64,000 nucleotides of DNA from Streptomyces sp. HUAS 15-9 (GTDB lineage: Bacteria; Actinomycetota; Actinomycetes; Streptomycetales; Streptomycetaceae): contig NZ_CP106798.1 in NCBI RefSeq assembly GCF_025642155.1, forward strand, positions 5,146,001-5,210,000, written 5' to 3'. The notes beneath the pieces were generated by a model. It did no database searches. It was not told the origin of the DNA and saw only the letters and a list, made by a program, of their open reading frames with translations. Below, piece by piece: positions 7,819 to 18,954 of this stretch. Made by a program: the position numbers and the translations under genes. The first letter of the stretch is position 1, and every line of letters starts with the position of its first letter.

Positions 7819-8190
7819 GTGCCTACGATCCAGCAGCTGGTCCGCAAGGGCCGGCAGGACAAGGTCGAGAAGAACAAGACGCCCGCACTTGAGGGTTCCC
7901 CTCAGCGTCGTGGCGTCTGCACGCGTGTGTTCACGACCACCCCGAAGAAGCCGAACTCGGCCCTGCGTAAGGTCGCGCGTGTGCGTCTGACCAGCGGGAT
8001 CGAGGTCACCGCTTACATTCCGGGTGAGGGACACAACCTGCAGGAGCACTCCATCGTGCTCGTGCGCGGCGGCCGTGTGAAGGACCTGCCGGGTGTTCGC
8101 TACAAGATCATCCGTGGCTCCCTCGACACCCAGGGTGTCAAGAACCGCAAGCAGGCCCGTTCCCGCTACGGCGCCAAGAAGGAGAAGTAA
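7819..8190 (+). CDS. rpsL: Ribosomal protein S12
   Basis: The GTG start (RBS GGAGAAG just upstream) gives 123 residues, [11 protein letters not shown] to GAKKEK, the normal Streptomyces length. S12 sits at the decoding centre of the 30S subunit. Lys43 (TTPKKPNS) and Lys88 (GGRVKDLPG), whose replacement gives streptomycin resistance in other bacteria, are both lysine here, so the allele looks wild type. It is first in rpsL-rpsG-fusA-tuf and is separated from rpsG by 2 bases. Confidence 0.97.
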   Translation: MPTIQQLVRKGRQDKVEKNKTPALEGSPQRRGVCTRVFTTTPKKPNSALRKVARVRLTSGIEVTAYIPGEGHNLQEHSIVLVRGGRVKDLPGVRYKIIRGSLDTQGVKNRKQARSRYGAKKEK

Positions 8191-8192
8191 GA

Positions 8193-8663
8193 ATGCCTCG
8201 TAAGGGCCCCGCCCCGAAGCGCCCGGTCATCATCGACCCGGTCTACGGTTCTCCTCTGGTCACGTCGCTCATCAACAAGGTGCTGCTGAACGGCAAGCGC
8301 TCCACCGCCGAGCGCATCGTCTACGGCGCCATGGAGGGTCTGCGTGAGAAGACGGGCAACGACCCGATCATCACGCTGAAGCGCGCGCTGGAGAACATCA
8401 AGCCGACCCTTGAGGTCAAGTCCCGCCGTGTCGGTGGTGCGACGTACCAGGTTCCGATCGAGGTCAAGCCCGGTCGCGCCAACACCCTCGCGCTGCGCTG
8501 GCTCGTCGGCTACTCCCGCGCCCGTCGCGAGAAGACCATGACCGAGCGTCTGCTCAACGAGCTTCTCGACGCTTCGAACGGCCTCGGTGCGGCCGTCAAG
8601 AAGCGCGAGGACACGCACAAGATGGCCGAGTCCAACAAGGCCTTCGCGCACTACCGCTGGTAG
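8193..8663 (+). CDS. rpsG: Ribosomal protein S7
   Basis: 156 residues from [12 protein letters not shown] to KAFAHYRW. S7 nucleates assembly of the 3' domain of 16S rRNA and lines the E site. The RBS lies inside the last codons of rpsL (AAGGAGAAG), implying translational coupling. fusA follows after 39 bases. Confidence 0.97.
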   Translation: MPRKGPAPKRPVIIDPVYGSPLVTSLINKVLLNGKRSTAERIVYGAMEGLREKTGNDPIITLKRALENIKPTLEVKSRRVGGATYQVPIEVKPGRANTLALRWLVGYSRARREKTMTERLLNELLDASNGLGAAVKKREDTHKMAESNKAFAHYRW

Positions 8664-8702
8664 TCGCAGTCCACATCGAGACCGAGAGAAGACTGAAGCC
8701 TT

Positions 8703-10829
<2,127 letters not shown>

Positions 10830-10872
10830 CGCACCGCGTTCACACGCTTTAGGCTTGACTCCGGAGCCTCAA

Positions 10873-10906
10873 GGGGCATTCGGCCACATTCCTGGACGAA
10901 TGCCCC
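10873..10906 (+). terminator. Hairpin between fusA and tuf
   Basis: GGGGCATTCG (10873-10882) pairs perfectly with CGAATGCCCC (10897-10906) across a 14-base loop, without a T-tract. It may be an attenuator or RNA-processing site. A TTGACT at 10855-10860 with CATTCG 16 bases later is a weak candidate tuf promoter overlapping it. Confidence 0.45.
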
Positions 10907-10984
10907 GGGTTCCGGGCTTTCCAGCAAAGATCACCTGGCGCCGATGAAGTAAGGCGTACAGAACCACTCCACAGGAGGACCCCA

Positions 10985-12178
<1,194 letters not shown>

Positions 12179-12221
12179 TCTTGACCGACCCGGCCAGGTC
12201 TCTGACCTGGTAGCTGTCGAG

Positions 12222-12253
12222 GGGGCCCGTACGACTTCGGTCGTACGGGCCCC
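12222..12253 (+). terminator. Terminator of the str operon
   Basis: A perfect 14-bp stem (12222-12235 with 12240-12253) has a stable TTCG tetraloop and is followed by TTTGCGTTG. Confidence 0.9.
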
Positions 12254-12326
12254 TTTGCGTTGTGCGGGGTGGGCGGGGGTGGGCGGGCCGGCGCTGAAGT
12301 GCACGCGACTTTGAAGGTTGCCGCGG

Positions 12327-12565
12327 GGCCGCCCGCTTCTTGGTCAGCGTCGTGCTTCCACGCCCCGAGTAAAGGGCGCTCCCTGCGGTCGCGTCGGCTG
12401 CGCCGATGCCCCTGCGGGGCACCCTTGACTAGGGGCGTTCCAGCACGGGTGAGAAGCGAGCGGGCGGCCGGGGGAAACTGGCCGGCTTGGGTGGGTCGGG
12501 CCCTTGGGTGGGCTGCGTTCGCGTCCGGGGTGATGGGGGCGCGGTTGCGCCTCGCCTGCACGCCG
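12327..12565 (+). repeat. Left arm of a dispersed inverted repeat (unique part)
   Basis: About 240 bases here match, at roughly 80% or better by eye, the reverse complement of 14775-15033. Shared blocks include CGAGTAAAGGGCGCTCC, GGGTGAGAAGCGAGCGGGC and GGGTGGGCTGCGTTCGCGTCC. Both arms lead into 63-bp repeat arrays facing the IS element. I see no credible gene; the open frames are side effects of GC-rich composition. Confidence 0.75.
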
Positions 12566-12868
12566 GGCGGGCTTAGCGGCGTGCGGCCGGTGGGGAGTGG
12601 AGCGCGGGGGCTGAGTGGCGGCACGCCGGGTCGGCTCAGCGGCGAGCGGCCGGTGGGGCGGGGCGCGCATCGGCCGGGTGGTGGCACGCCGGGTGGGATT
12701 GGCGGCTTGCGGCCGGTGGGGAGTGGAGCGCGGGGGCTGAGTGGCGGCACGCCGGGTCGGCTCAGCGGCGAGCGGCCGGTGGGGCGGGGCGCGCATCGGC
12801 CGGGTGGTGGCACGCCGGGTGGGATTGGCGGCTTGCGGCCGGTGGGTGGGGTGCCCGAGGCGGCTGGG
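12558..12868 (+). repeat. 63-bp tandem repeat array, five units
   Basis: Units start at 12558, 12621, 12684, 12747 and 12810, each beginning GCACGCCGGG. Units 2 and 4 are identical, as are the compared parts of units 3 and 5, so the recent duplication was of a 126-bp dimer. The 12869-13080 stretch that follows holds no recognisable gene. Confidence 0.85.
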
Positions 12869-13083
12869 AGCACCGGGTCGGGCTGAACAGCTTGCGGAGA
12901 GTGACCAATCGCGCCCTAGGGAAGCGATTGGAAGGAATCGGCCAGTCGGGAACCCAAAGGACCAGGTCAGCAGCGGCCTGGGCTGTCCCATTCCTTCCAA
13001 CCACCTACTTATCGCCCACCTCACGCACACTCAGCCGCCACACCCCCCTCCCTCCCGGCCCCTTGGTCACGTCCGCTGGAGTG

Positions 13084-14417
13084 GTGTATCGACGGCCACT
13101 CGGTGATCTCGTTTTGAGGCTATGCGGTGAGTTCGGTCGGGAGGACGGTCTCGTCGGTTTCTGACTCGATCGGGTGGAGGCGGGCCTTGGCCAGGAGGTC
13201 GAGTCCCATGTAGCGGCGGGCTTCGGTCCACTCGTCGTTCTGCTCGGCCAGCACCGCGCCGACCAGGCGGATCAGGGCGGTGCGGTCGGGGAAGATGCCG
13301 ACCACATCGGTGCGGCGGCGGATCTCCTTGTTGAGTCGTTCCTGCGGGTTGTTCGACCAGATCTGCCGCCAGCTCTCGCGCGGGAACGCGGTGAACGCCA
13401 GCACGTCGCCCTGAGCGGCGTCCAAGTGGGCTGCGGCTTTGGGGAACTTGGCTTCCAGGGCATCGAGGACGTGGCGCATCTGGGCCTGGACGGCTTCGGT
13501 GTCGGGCTGTTCGAAGACGGTCCGCAGCAGGGTGGCCACCCACGGCTGGGCCGACTTGGGGACCTGGCTGAGCAGTGCGCGGGCGTAGTGAGTACGGCAT
13601 CGCTGCCAGCTCGCGCCGGGCAGGGTGGCCCCGATCGCGTTGACCAGGCCCATGTGCGCGTCGGAGATGACCAGTTGGACGCCGGACAGGCCGCGGGCGA
13701 TCAGTGAGCGCAGGAAGGCCAGCCAGCCGGCGCCGTCTTCGGCGGTGGCCACGTCCAGGCCGAGAATCTCGCGGTGCCCGTCGGCATTGACGCCGACCGC
13801 GATCAGCGCGTGGACGTTGATGATCCGGCCGCCCTCGCGGACCTTCTGCGTGAGCGCGTCCACCCAGACGAACGCGTAGGGGCCGGCGTCCAGGGGGCGA
13901 TTACGGAACGCGGCGACCTGCTCGTCGAGGTGCTTGGCCATCGCGCTGACCTGCGACTTCGATAGCTGGGTGACGCCGAGGGTCTCGGCGAGCTTCTCCA
14001 CTCGGCGGGTCGAGACGCCCAGCAGGTAGGCGGTGGCGACCACCGAGATGAGGGCCTGCTCGGCCCGCCGGCGTCGCTCCAGCAGCCAGTGCGGGAAGTA
14101 ACTGCCGGACCTGAGCTTGGGGATGGCGAGTTCGACGGTGCCCGCCCGGGTGTCCCACTCGCGTGGGCGGTATCCGTTGCGGTGGTTGACTCGCTCGTCG
14201 CTGACCTGCCCGTATTCGGCGTTGCAGAGGGCGTCGGCCTCGGCGGACATGAGCGCGTCGGCGAACGTTTTGACCATCGCGCGCAGCAGATCGGGACTCG
14301 CCGCAGCGAGGTTGTCCTCGGCGAGGACATGCAGGGGCAGACTGTCGGGTGCGGTCATCGTGCTGATCTCCTTCGGGCTTCGACACCTCGAAGATCAGCC
14401 GGTGGCCGTTCATCTAT
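13084..14417 (-). mobile_element. IS256-family insertion sequence
   Basis: The element is one transposase gene bounded by imperfect inverted ends. The left end around 13090-13113 (ACGGCCACTCGGTGATCT) aligns with the reverse complement of 14386-14413 (ACGGCCACCGGCTGATCT). Exact outer ends and the 8-9 bp target duplication typical of the family are not clear from the sequence. Confidence 0.75.
13120..14358 (-). CDS. IS256-family (mutator-type) transposase
   Basis: The 412-residue DDE transposase has candidate catalytic residues Asp in FVWVDALTQKV, Asp in QLVISDAHMG and Glu in NNPQERLNKEIRRR. It starts MTAPDSLPLH, is full length and has no internal stop, so it could be active. A helix-turn-helix-like region (TRRVEKLAETLG) precedes the catalytic core. 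Its composition resembles the host, suggesting a resident Streptomyces element. Confidence 0.92.
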   Translation of the reverse strand: MTAPDSLPLHVLAEDNLAAASPDLLRAMVKTFADALMSAEADALCNAEYGQVSDERVNHRNGYRPREWDTRAGTVELAIPKLRSGSYFPHWLLERRRRAEQALISVVATAYLLGVSTRRVEKLAETLGVTQLSKSQVSAMAKHLDEQVAAFRNRPLDAGPYAFVWVDALTQKVREGGRIINVHALIAVGVNADGHREILGLDVATAEDGAGWLAFLRSLIARGLSGVQLVISDAHMGLVNAIGATLPGASWQRCRTHYARALLSQVPKSAQPWVATLLRTVFEQPDTEAVQAQMRHVLDALEAKFPKAAAHLDAAQGDVLAFTAFPRESWRQIWSNNPQERLNKEIRRRTDVVGIFPDRTALIRLVGAVLAEQNDEWTEARRYMGLDLLAKARLHPIESETDETVLPTELTA

Positions 14418-14520
14418 GCGGGCCTCATCCCAACGCCGGAGCAAACCCCCGGATCAGGTCGAACCCGTACACCATCTCCCTGGACGCAACCGGCCCCTTT
14501 GCTCCCTCCCCCAACCGGCA

Positions 14521-14805
14521 GCAGGCCGCTGAGTTCGCCCGGCGTGCGCCCACCCGGCCTCGGCGCCCGACCGCCCACTGGCCGCAGGCCGCTGAGTTCG
14601 CCCGGCGTGCGCCCACCCGGCCTCGGCGCCCGACCGCCCACTGGCCGCAGGCCGCTGAGTTCGCCCGGCGTGCGCCCACCCGGCCTCTGCGCCCGACCGC
14701 CCACTGGCCGCAGGCCGCTGAGTTCGCCCGGCGTGCGCCCACCCGGCCTCTGCGCCCGACCGCCCACTGGCCGCAAGCCGCTATGCCGACCCGGCGTGCT
14801 GGCGA
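14521..14805 (-). repeat. 63-bp tandem repeat array, inverted relative to the left array
   Basis: Units start at 14521, 14584, 14647, 14710 and (partial) 14773. Read on the minus strand, the unit GCACGCCGGGCGAACTCAGC corresponds to the left array at 12558-12868, so both belong to one repeat family with the same 63-base period. Confidence 0.85.
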
Positions 14806-15033
14806 GGCGCGAGCGCGCCCCCGAACTCAGGACGCGAACGCAGCCCACCCAAGGGATGGTGCCCCAAGCCGGCCACTTTCCCCGGGCTGCCCGCTCGCTT
14901 CTCACCCGTGTTGGAGCGAGCCGAGTCAAGGGTGGCCCGCAGGGCCATCGCCGAAGGCGACGCGGAGCGATAGCGGAGCGCCCTTTACTCGGGTCGTGGA
15001 AGCACGACACTGACCAAGAAGCGGGCGGCCCAC
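14775..15033 (-). repeat. Right arm of the dispersed inverted repeat
   Basis: This is the inverted counterpart of 12327-12565. It ends 48 bases before the stop of the ATPase gene at 15082. The interval 14418-15081 holds only this arm and the 63-bp array; no gene is supported. Confidence 0.75.
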
Positions 15034-15081
15034 CTGTGCTTGACAGTCGGCGTCGGCAAAGACCTACGACCGGGCAGTGAT

Positions 15082-15516
15082 TCACCGGGACGTGGCACAC
15101 CGTAAGACGGTCAGCTCGGCCCAGACCGTCTTGCGGGGACGTGGTCCAGGGACAACGCCCCACCGGTCGGCGAAGGCCTCGACGAGGACGAGACCCCGGC
15201 CGACTTCCGACTCGGGGGCGGGACGCTGAGGGCAGGGCAGGCCGTCCCCGCGAGTGTCCGTCACCTCGATACGGAGGGTGTCGGCGACGACGTACAGCGA
15301 CAGCCGGAAGTCGCGCCCCCGCACACGCCCATGCGTGGCCGCGTTGGCGGCCAGCTCCGCGACGACCTGCGCCGCCTCCTCCGACGGCAGCCCCCAGGAG
15401 CGCAGTTGCTCGGTGGCGAGGAGCCGGGCCAGGCGGGCGCCCCGGGGCGTGGGTGACAGGAGCACGCTGAAGTTCCGGACGGTGCAGTCGAGTTGGGTGG
15501 AGTTTTCCTGGTTCAC
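15082..15516 (-). CDS. HATPase_c-type ATP-binding protein (anti-sigma/RsbW-like)
   Basis: From GTG 15516 the product is 144 residues, starting (M)NQENSTQLDCTVRNF as in many Streptomyces homologues; an alternative GTG at 15600 adds 28 residues with poor RBS support. The Bergerat fold is visible: N-box ELAANAATHG, G1 DTRGDGLP and G2 GRGLVLVEAFADRWG. Such small ATPases act as anti-sigma kinases or partners in regulatory switches. It is divergent from the XRE gene at 15672, the common ATPase / XRE-DUF5753 / DUF397 grouping of Streptomyces. Confidence 0.85.
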   Translation of the reverse strand: MNQENSTQLDCTVRNFSVLLSPTPRGARLARLLATEQLRSWGLPSEEAAQVVAELAANAATHGRVRGRDFRLSLYVVADTLRIEVTDTRGDGLPCPQRPAPESEVGRGLVLVEAFADRWGVVPGPRPRKTVWAELTVLRCATSR

Positions 15517-15671
15517 GTCACTCAGCGTGGCCGCGTCTGCGTGCCGTGAACAGTGACGCCGCCGATACGTACGGTTACTGTCCGGCGCTTGTCCGGTCAC
15601 GTCCGGGCTGTCGAGGACGGCCGTACGGGTAGGGGGCGTCGCGGCACGGTCGTACGACGGAGGGGTGCGGG

Positions 15672-16547
15672 ATGAGTGTGGACGGCGAGGCGGTACGGCT
15701 CAAGAGCGAGGCCGACGAACCGGGTTGGGAAGTGGACCCGGACGACGACTGGGGCATCGCCGTGATCGCAACCGTCGGACGTCAGCTCAAGCTGCGGCGC
15801 GAGGCGGTGGGAATGCGGGCCGCCGCGTTCGGGGAGGCCGTCGGGTATGGCGAGGACATGGTGTACAAGATCGAGGGCGGGAAGCGGATCCCAAGGCCCG
15901 AGTATCTGGACAGGGCGGACGAGGTGTTGGGGGCGGGCGGGTTGCTCTCGGCGATGAAGGAGGACGTGGCCAAGGTCCGGTATCCGAAGAAGGTGCGGGA
16001 CTTGGCGAAGATGGAGGCCAAGGCGGTTGAGATCGGCGTGTACGAGTGCAACAGCGTCAGTGGGCTCCTGCAGACGCCAGATCACGCGCGGACCTTGATT
16101 GAGGCCGGGCAACCGCCGTACTCGCCGGACGACGTGGAACGGATGGTGGCCGCTCGTCTGGCTCGGCAATCGGTGTTCGACCGGACCCCGGCCCCGTCGA
16201 TCAGTTTCGTGCTGGAAGAGGCGCCACTGCGACGGAACGTCGGGGGCACAATGGTTTGGCGGCAGCAGCTCGAACGTCTGCTGGAGGTGGGGCGGTTGCG
16301 TCATGTCACGCTTCAGATGATGCCGACCAGAAGCGATGCCCACCCTGGGCTGGACGGCAGGATCGAACTGCTGAAGTTCGAGGACGGTACGGCCATGGGG
16401 CGCTCCGACGGCGCCTTCAATGGCCGACCGACTTCCGACCCGAGGCATCTGCGCATCCTTGAGCCGCGCTATGGCACCATCCGGGCGCAGGCTCTCCCGC
16501 CGCGGGAGTCGCTGGCCTTCATCGAGCAACTGCTGGGAGAAACATGA
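15672..16547 (+). CDS. XRE-family regulator with DUF5753 (Scr1-like)
   Basis: The 291-residue product has an N-terminal XRE helix-turn-helix (about 28-88, including GRQLKLRREAVGMRAAAF and YKIEGGKRIPRPEYL) followed by a DUF5753 sensor-like domain (YECNSVSGLLQTPDHARTLI to LAFIEQLL). It overlaps the DUF397 gene by ATGA. Such pairs are abundant in Streptomyces; the Scr1-Scr2 pair of S. coelicolor influences antibiotic production and related pairs have been proposed as toxin-antitoxin modules. The DNA target is unknown. Confidence 0.9.
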   Translation: MSVDGEAVRLKSEADEPGWEVDPDDDWGIAVIATVGRQLKLRREAVGMRAAAFGEAVGYGEDMVYKIEGGKRIPRPEYLDRADEVLGAGGLLSAMKEDVAKVRYPKKVRDLAKMEAKAVEIGVYECNSVSGLLQTPDHARTLIEAGQPPYSPDDVERMVAARLARQSVFDRTPAPSISFVLEEAPLRRNVGGTMVWRQQLERLLEVGRLRHVTLQMMPTRSDAHPGLDGRIELLKFEDGTAMGRSDGAFNGRPTSDPRHLRILEPRYGTIRAQALPPRESLAFIEQLLGET

Positions 16548-16756
16548 TCCGCAAGGCTTCAGTCGGGGACGCCTCCGAGCTGGCGTGGTTCAAGAGCAGC
16601 TACAGCAGCGGCACGGATGGCGAATCCTGCGTCGAAATCGCCCCCACCCCCACCACCATCCACATCCGAGACTCCAAGAACCCCACCCACGCCCCCCACC
16701 TCACCTTCCCACCGTCCACCTGGACGGCCTTCGTCGCGTACGCCGCTGAAGCGTGA
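16544..16756 (+). CDS. DUF397 protein (Scr2-like partner of the XRE regulator)
   Basis: 70 residues with the family signature: WFKSSYSSGTDGESCVEIAP, then a beta strand with RDSKNP and a C-terminal FPPSTWTAFVAYAA. The start overlaps the XRE stop (ATGA), so the two are translationally coupled. Its stop overlaps a GTG starting the next ORF. Confidence 0.9.
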   Translation: MIRKASVGDASELAWFKSSYSSGTDGESCVEIAPTPTTIHIRDSKNPTHAPHLTFPPSTWTAFVAYAAEA

Positions 16757-17463
16757 CCCTCGCCCGCGCCCGCGAGGTCTTCGGTCCGCTCGGGGGCGTA
16801 GTGGAAATCGGGGCGGTGAACGCCACGGGCGCCTGGGATCTTGCGGATGTCTCGGTCGGCGGATTCCTGTCCCGTAAGCGGGATGAGATGAGCCACCTGA
16901 TGGTCGGTATCCGGTCGGTCTGCCGCTTCGGCGATGCGGAGATGGCGATGGCCGACGAGGTGGGCTGGTTTCGCGACTACGAAGTCTCGGCGGCGCATCT
17001 GCTTCTTTGGTCCGGAGGACTCACAGGAGTCCCGGAGCCCCTGGGGAAGCTGGACGAGCCGGCACAGGTGCGACGCATGTGCCGCATGGGCGCGGACATA
17101 CAACTGACGGATCTCCTCCAGGCGTTGATCAACGCGGCCGTCGCGGCCGGGACGGGGCCTCACCAGGGCGCCCCTCGGATCGCCGACATCCTCGACATCG
17201 CATCCGACCTGGCGGACCCCACCGGCCGCAGCGCCCCCGCACTGGTCTTCAGGATGTGGCGAGTGGCCCACCTCCCACCCGTCCTGCGCGCCGACTCGGA
17301 CGCGCCGCTGAGCGGAAGGGCGGGCTTCCGGGCGTACGACGAGGCACTGGAGGAACTGCTGCCGACGCCTGTTCAGTCGGCGGGGCGCACGCAGCCCCCG
17401 TCGGCTCGTACGACGGGCTCGCCGGAATACCAGTCCGGGCGGAATGAGAGCTCGGCGCCCTGA
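16753..17463 (+). CDS. Hypothetical protein coupled to the DUF397 gene
   Basis: The 236-residue ORF starts at GTG 16753, overlapping the DUF397 stop as GTGA, and keeps a G/C-rich third codon position. It is mostly helical and acidic, with no signal peptide or membrane segment, and ends in a Ser/Thr/Pro-rich tail after about residue 205. I do not recognise a family. After its TGA the same frame stays open to 17592 and could be a lost C-terminus. The XRE-DUF397 unit is usually only two genes, so a third coupled gene is unusual, unless the start is fortuitous. Confidence 0.5.
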   Translation: MTLARAREVFGPLGGVVEIGAVNATGAWDLADVSVGGFLSRKRDEMSHLMVGIRSVCRFGDAEMAMADEVGWFRDYEVSAAHLLLWSGGLTGVPEPLGKLDEPAQVRRMCRMGADIQLTDLLQALINAAVAAGTGPHQGAPRIADILDIASDLADPTGRSAPALVFRMWRVAHLPPVLRADSDAPLSGRAGFRAYDEALEELLPTPVQSAGRTQPPSARTTGSPEYQSGRNESSAP

Positions 17464-17478
17464 TCGGGGCTCGTCGCT

Positions 17479-17592
17479 GTGCACGTCGACCGCGACAGGC
17501 AGATCCGGATCCGCGTCGGCCCGCGTTTCTGGGAGGCTGAGCCGGAGCCGGAACTCGATCCGGACGAGGTCGAGAAGTCCGAACTCCCCTAA
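17479..17592 (+). CDS. Small ORF or severed C-terminal tail
   Basis: 37 codons from a GTG, in the same frame as the preceding ORF and separated from it only by the TGA at 17461-17463. The peptide has a basic beta-like start (VDRDRQIRIRVGPRF) and an acidic tail. It may be the original end of the 16753 gene cut off by a nonsense mutation, or a small gene. Confidence 0.3.
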   Translation: MHVDRDRQIRIRVGPRFWEAEPEPELDPDEVEKSELP

Positions 17593-17930
17593 TCCGCCTT
17601 CTTCTGTGCCTTGCTCCGTTTGTCCTCCGTCTTCACCGCGTCGTTGACCTTCTTGGCCAGCTCGTCGTCGAGCTTCTTGAACTCGCGGACGACGGTGTCG
17701 GACATGTCGGCGAGGGCGTCGAGCTGCTGGGTGATGTCCTCGCGGCCGTCCTCCCAGTTGGACTCGAAGTCGTCGAGGGCGTCGTTGACCTTGCCGCTGC
17801 CGACGTCGTCCTTGTACGACTCGAAGAGCTTCTTGGTGTGGTTGAGGCGGGTCTTGATCGACCGGAGCCGGCGGCCGTAGTCCTCCAGCTCGGTCAGCGG
17901 GAGTGAGAGATCGCTCTTGCCTTTGCCCAC
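17589..17930 (-). CDS. WXG100-like small helical protein
   Basis: GTG 17930 (G-rich RBS) gives 113 residues. The protein is two long amphipathic helices with a central turn, FESNWEDGRED, resembling the WXG turn of ESX/type VII secretion substrates, and a Lys-rich C-terminus. Such proteins commonly accompany Rhs/YD-repeat toxins in actinomycetes. It is divergent from the 18027 gene. Its stop overlaps the end of the small plus-strand ORF by a few bases. Confidence 0.65.
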   Translation of the reverse strand: MGKGKSDLSLPLTELEDYGRRLRSIKTRLNHTKKLFESYKDDVGSGKVNDALDDFESNWEDGREDITQQLDALADMSDTVVREFKKLDDELAKKVNDAVKTEDKRSKAQKKAD

Positions 17931-18026
17931 GCGACCGTCCCCCGTTCTCGTAGCTCGTAGTCTGGCCGCACCGTACATCAGCATGGTGCCTGAACAAGCG
18001 ATCGACGAAACGGGGACTCGACAGCC

Positions 18027-18683
18027 ATGGCCCGCTACATGGAGGCGCTCACCATCGAGCGCGGCGGTTTCCGCATCAAGGTGCCCGAGTCGTGGTGGGA
18101 GTTCGACGTACGGCCGGAGTCACGGGACGACTCGATCCGGCGCATGGTGAACGAGCGCGTCGAGGCGCACCCCGAGCTGGCCCAGTACCGCGACACCTAC
18201 ACAACGTTCCTCCAGAAGGCCGCGGCGGACGCCTGGAAGTCCGGTGCGATGTACTGCGGTTGCATGGCGGAGAGCTTCGGCGGCGACACCCCCATCACCG
18301 GCTCGGTCACCGTCTCGCTCGTCGGTGGCCGTACGCGGGACGGCGCACCCCTGTCGAACGACCCCGCGTCCATAGCAGCCCAACTCGCCGTCAAGGAGGC
18401 GAAGAAGGAAGGCGACTCCTGGCGCAAGGTGACGACGGTCGACATCCCCGGCGTCGGACCCGCGGCCCGTACCTACGGCGTCGAGGACATCCCGGTCCCC
18501 GGCGACAGCCTCAACCGCACCATCCGTGCCGTACTGATGCAGACGTACATCCCGGTGCCCGGACAGGAGGGCAAGGTAGCCCTGGTCGCCGGCAGCAGCC
18601 AGATCCTCGACCTCGCCGACTCCTTCTTCGACATCTTCGACGCGATCACGTCGACGTTCCGCTTCGCGGAGGGGTCCGGCTGA
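18027..18683 (+). CDS. Conserved-looking hypothetical protein of the Rhs/WXG locus
   Basis: The 218-residue product starts MARYMEALTIERGGFRIKVPESWWEFDV. It appears soluble, with a helical N-terminal half containing MYCGCMAESFGG and a beta-rich C-terminal half. There is no signal peptide. It is divergent from the WXG-like gene, and its TGA overlaps the next ATG (TGATG), so it was probably co-translated with the following, now broken, gene. I do not recognise a characterised family; the location suggests a chaperone or secretion partner of the Rhs toxin. Confidence 0.6.
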   Translation: MARYMEALTIERGGFRIKVPESWWEFDVRPESRDDSIRRMVNERVEAHPELAQYRDTYTTFLQKAAADAWKSGAMYCGCMAESFGGDTPITGSVTVSLVGGRTRDGAPLSNDPASIAAQLAVKEAKKEGDSWRKVTTVDIPGVGPAARTYGVEDIPVPGDSLNRTIRAVLMQTYIPVPGQEGKVALVAGSSQILDLADSFFDIFDAITSTFRFAEGSG

Positions 18684-18709
18684 TGACGGCCGGAGAGGGA
18701 AGGGCAGCC

Positions 18710-18954
18710 ATGGCGTCCGAGTGGGACTGGGAGAGCGGCGCGGGCCTGCTGGGCATCGACGTCCCCGAGGACTGGGATGCCGCGTTCGAGCGCGGCGAGG
18801 ATCACCTCGGTACGGCGGCGATCGGCTTGGCCTTCAACTGCTCGCTGGAGGAGGCCTCGCCTCGGATCGTGCGGGCGATGCAACTGGATCACCCTCAGCG
18901 GGGGTTCGCGATCACCGATGCGGGCGCGGTGGCGCGGACCAACGGTGCACTCAC
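18710..18954 (+). pseudogene. 5' fragment of a gene fused out of frame to Rhs sequence
   Basis: About 81 codons (MASEWDWESGAGLLGIDV to ARTNGAL) read well in one frame, with an alternative upstream ATG at 18683 overlapping the previous stop. At about 18945-18957 the meaningful frame switches to Rhs YD-repeat coding. The N-terminal fragment resembles no family I know. The join looks like a deletion that removed its own 3' end and the 5' part of an Rhs gene. Confidence 0.55.

Noticed and set aside
12260..13030. Several overlapping ORFs across the left repeat array
   Set aside because: 63-bp repeats keep all frames open; peptides are Gly/Arg/Pro repeats with no RBS or conserved domain.
14414..15163. 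249-codon minus-strand ORF through the right repeat arm
   Set aside because: Same repeat-driven open frame; its upstream part overlaps the ATPase gene.
16600..17997. 465-codon minus-strand ORF opposite the DUF397/unknown genes
   Set aside because: Crosses two plus-strand genes and the WXG-like gene in a poor frame; no domain seen.
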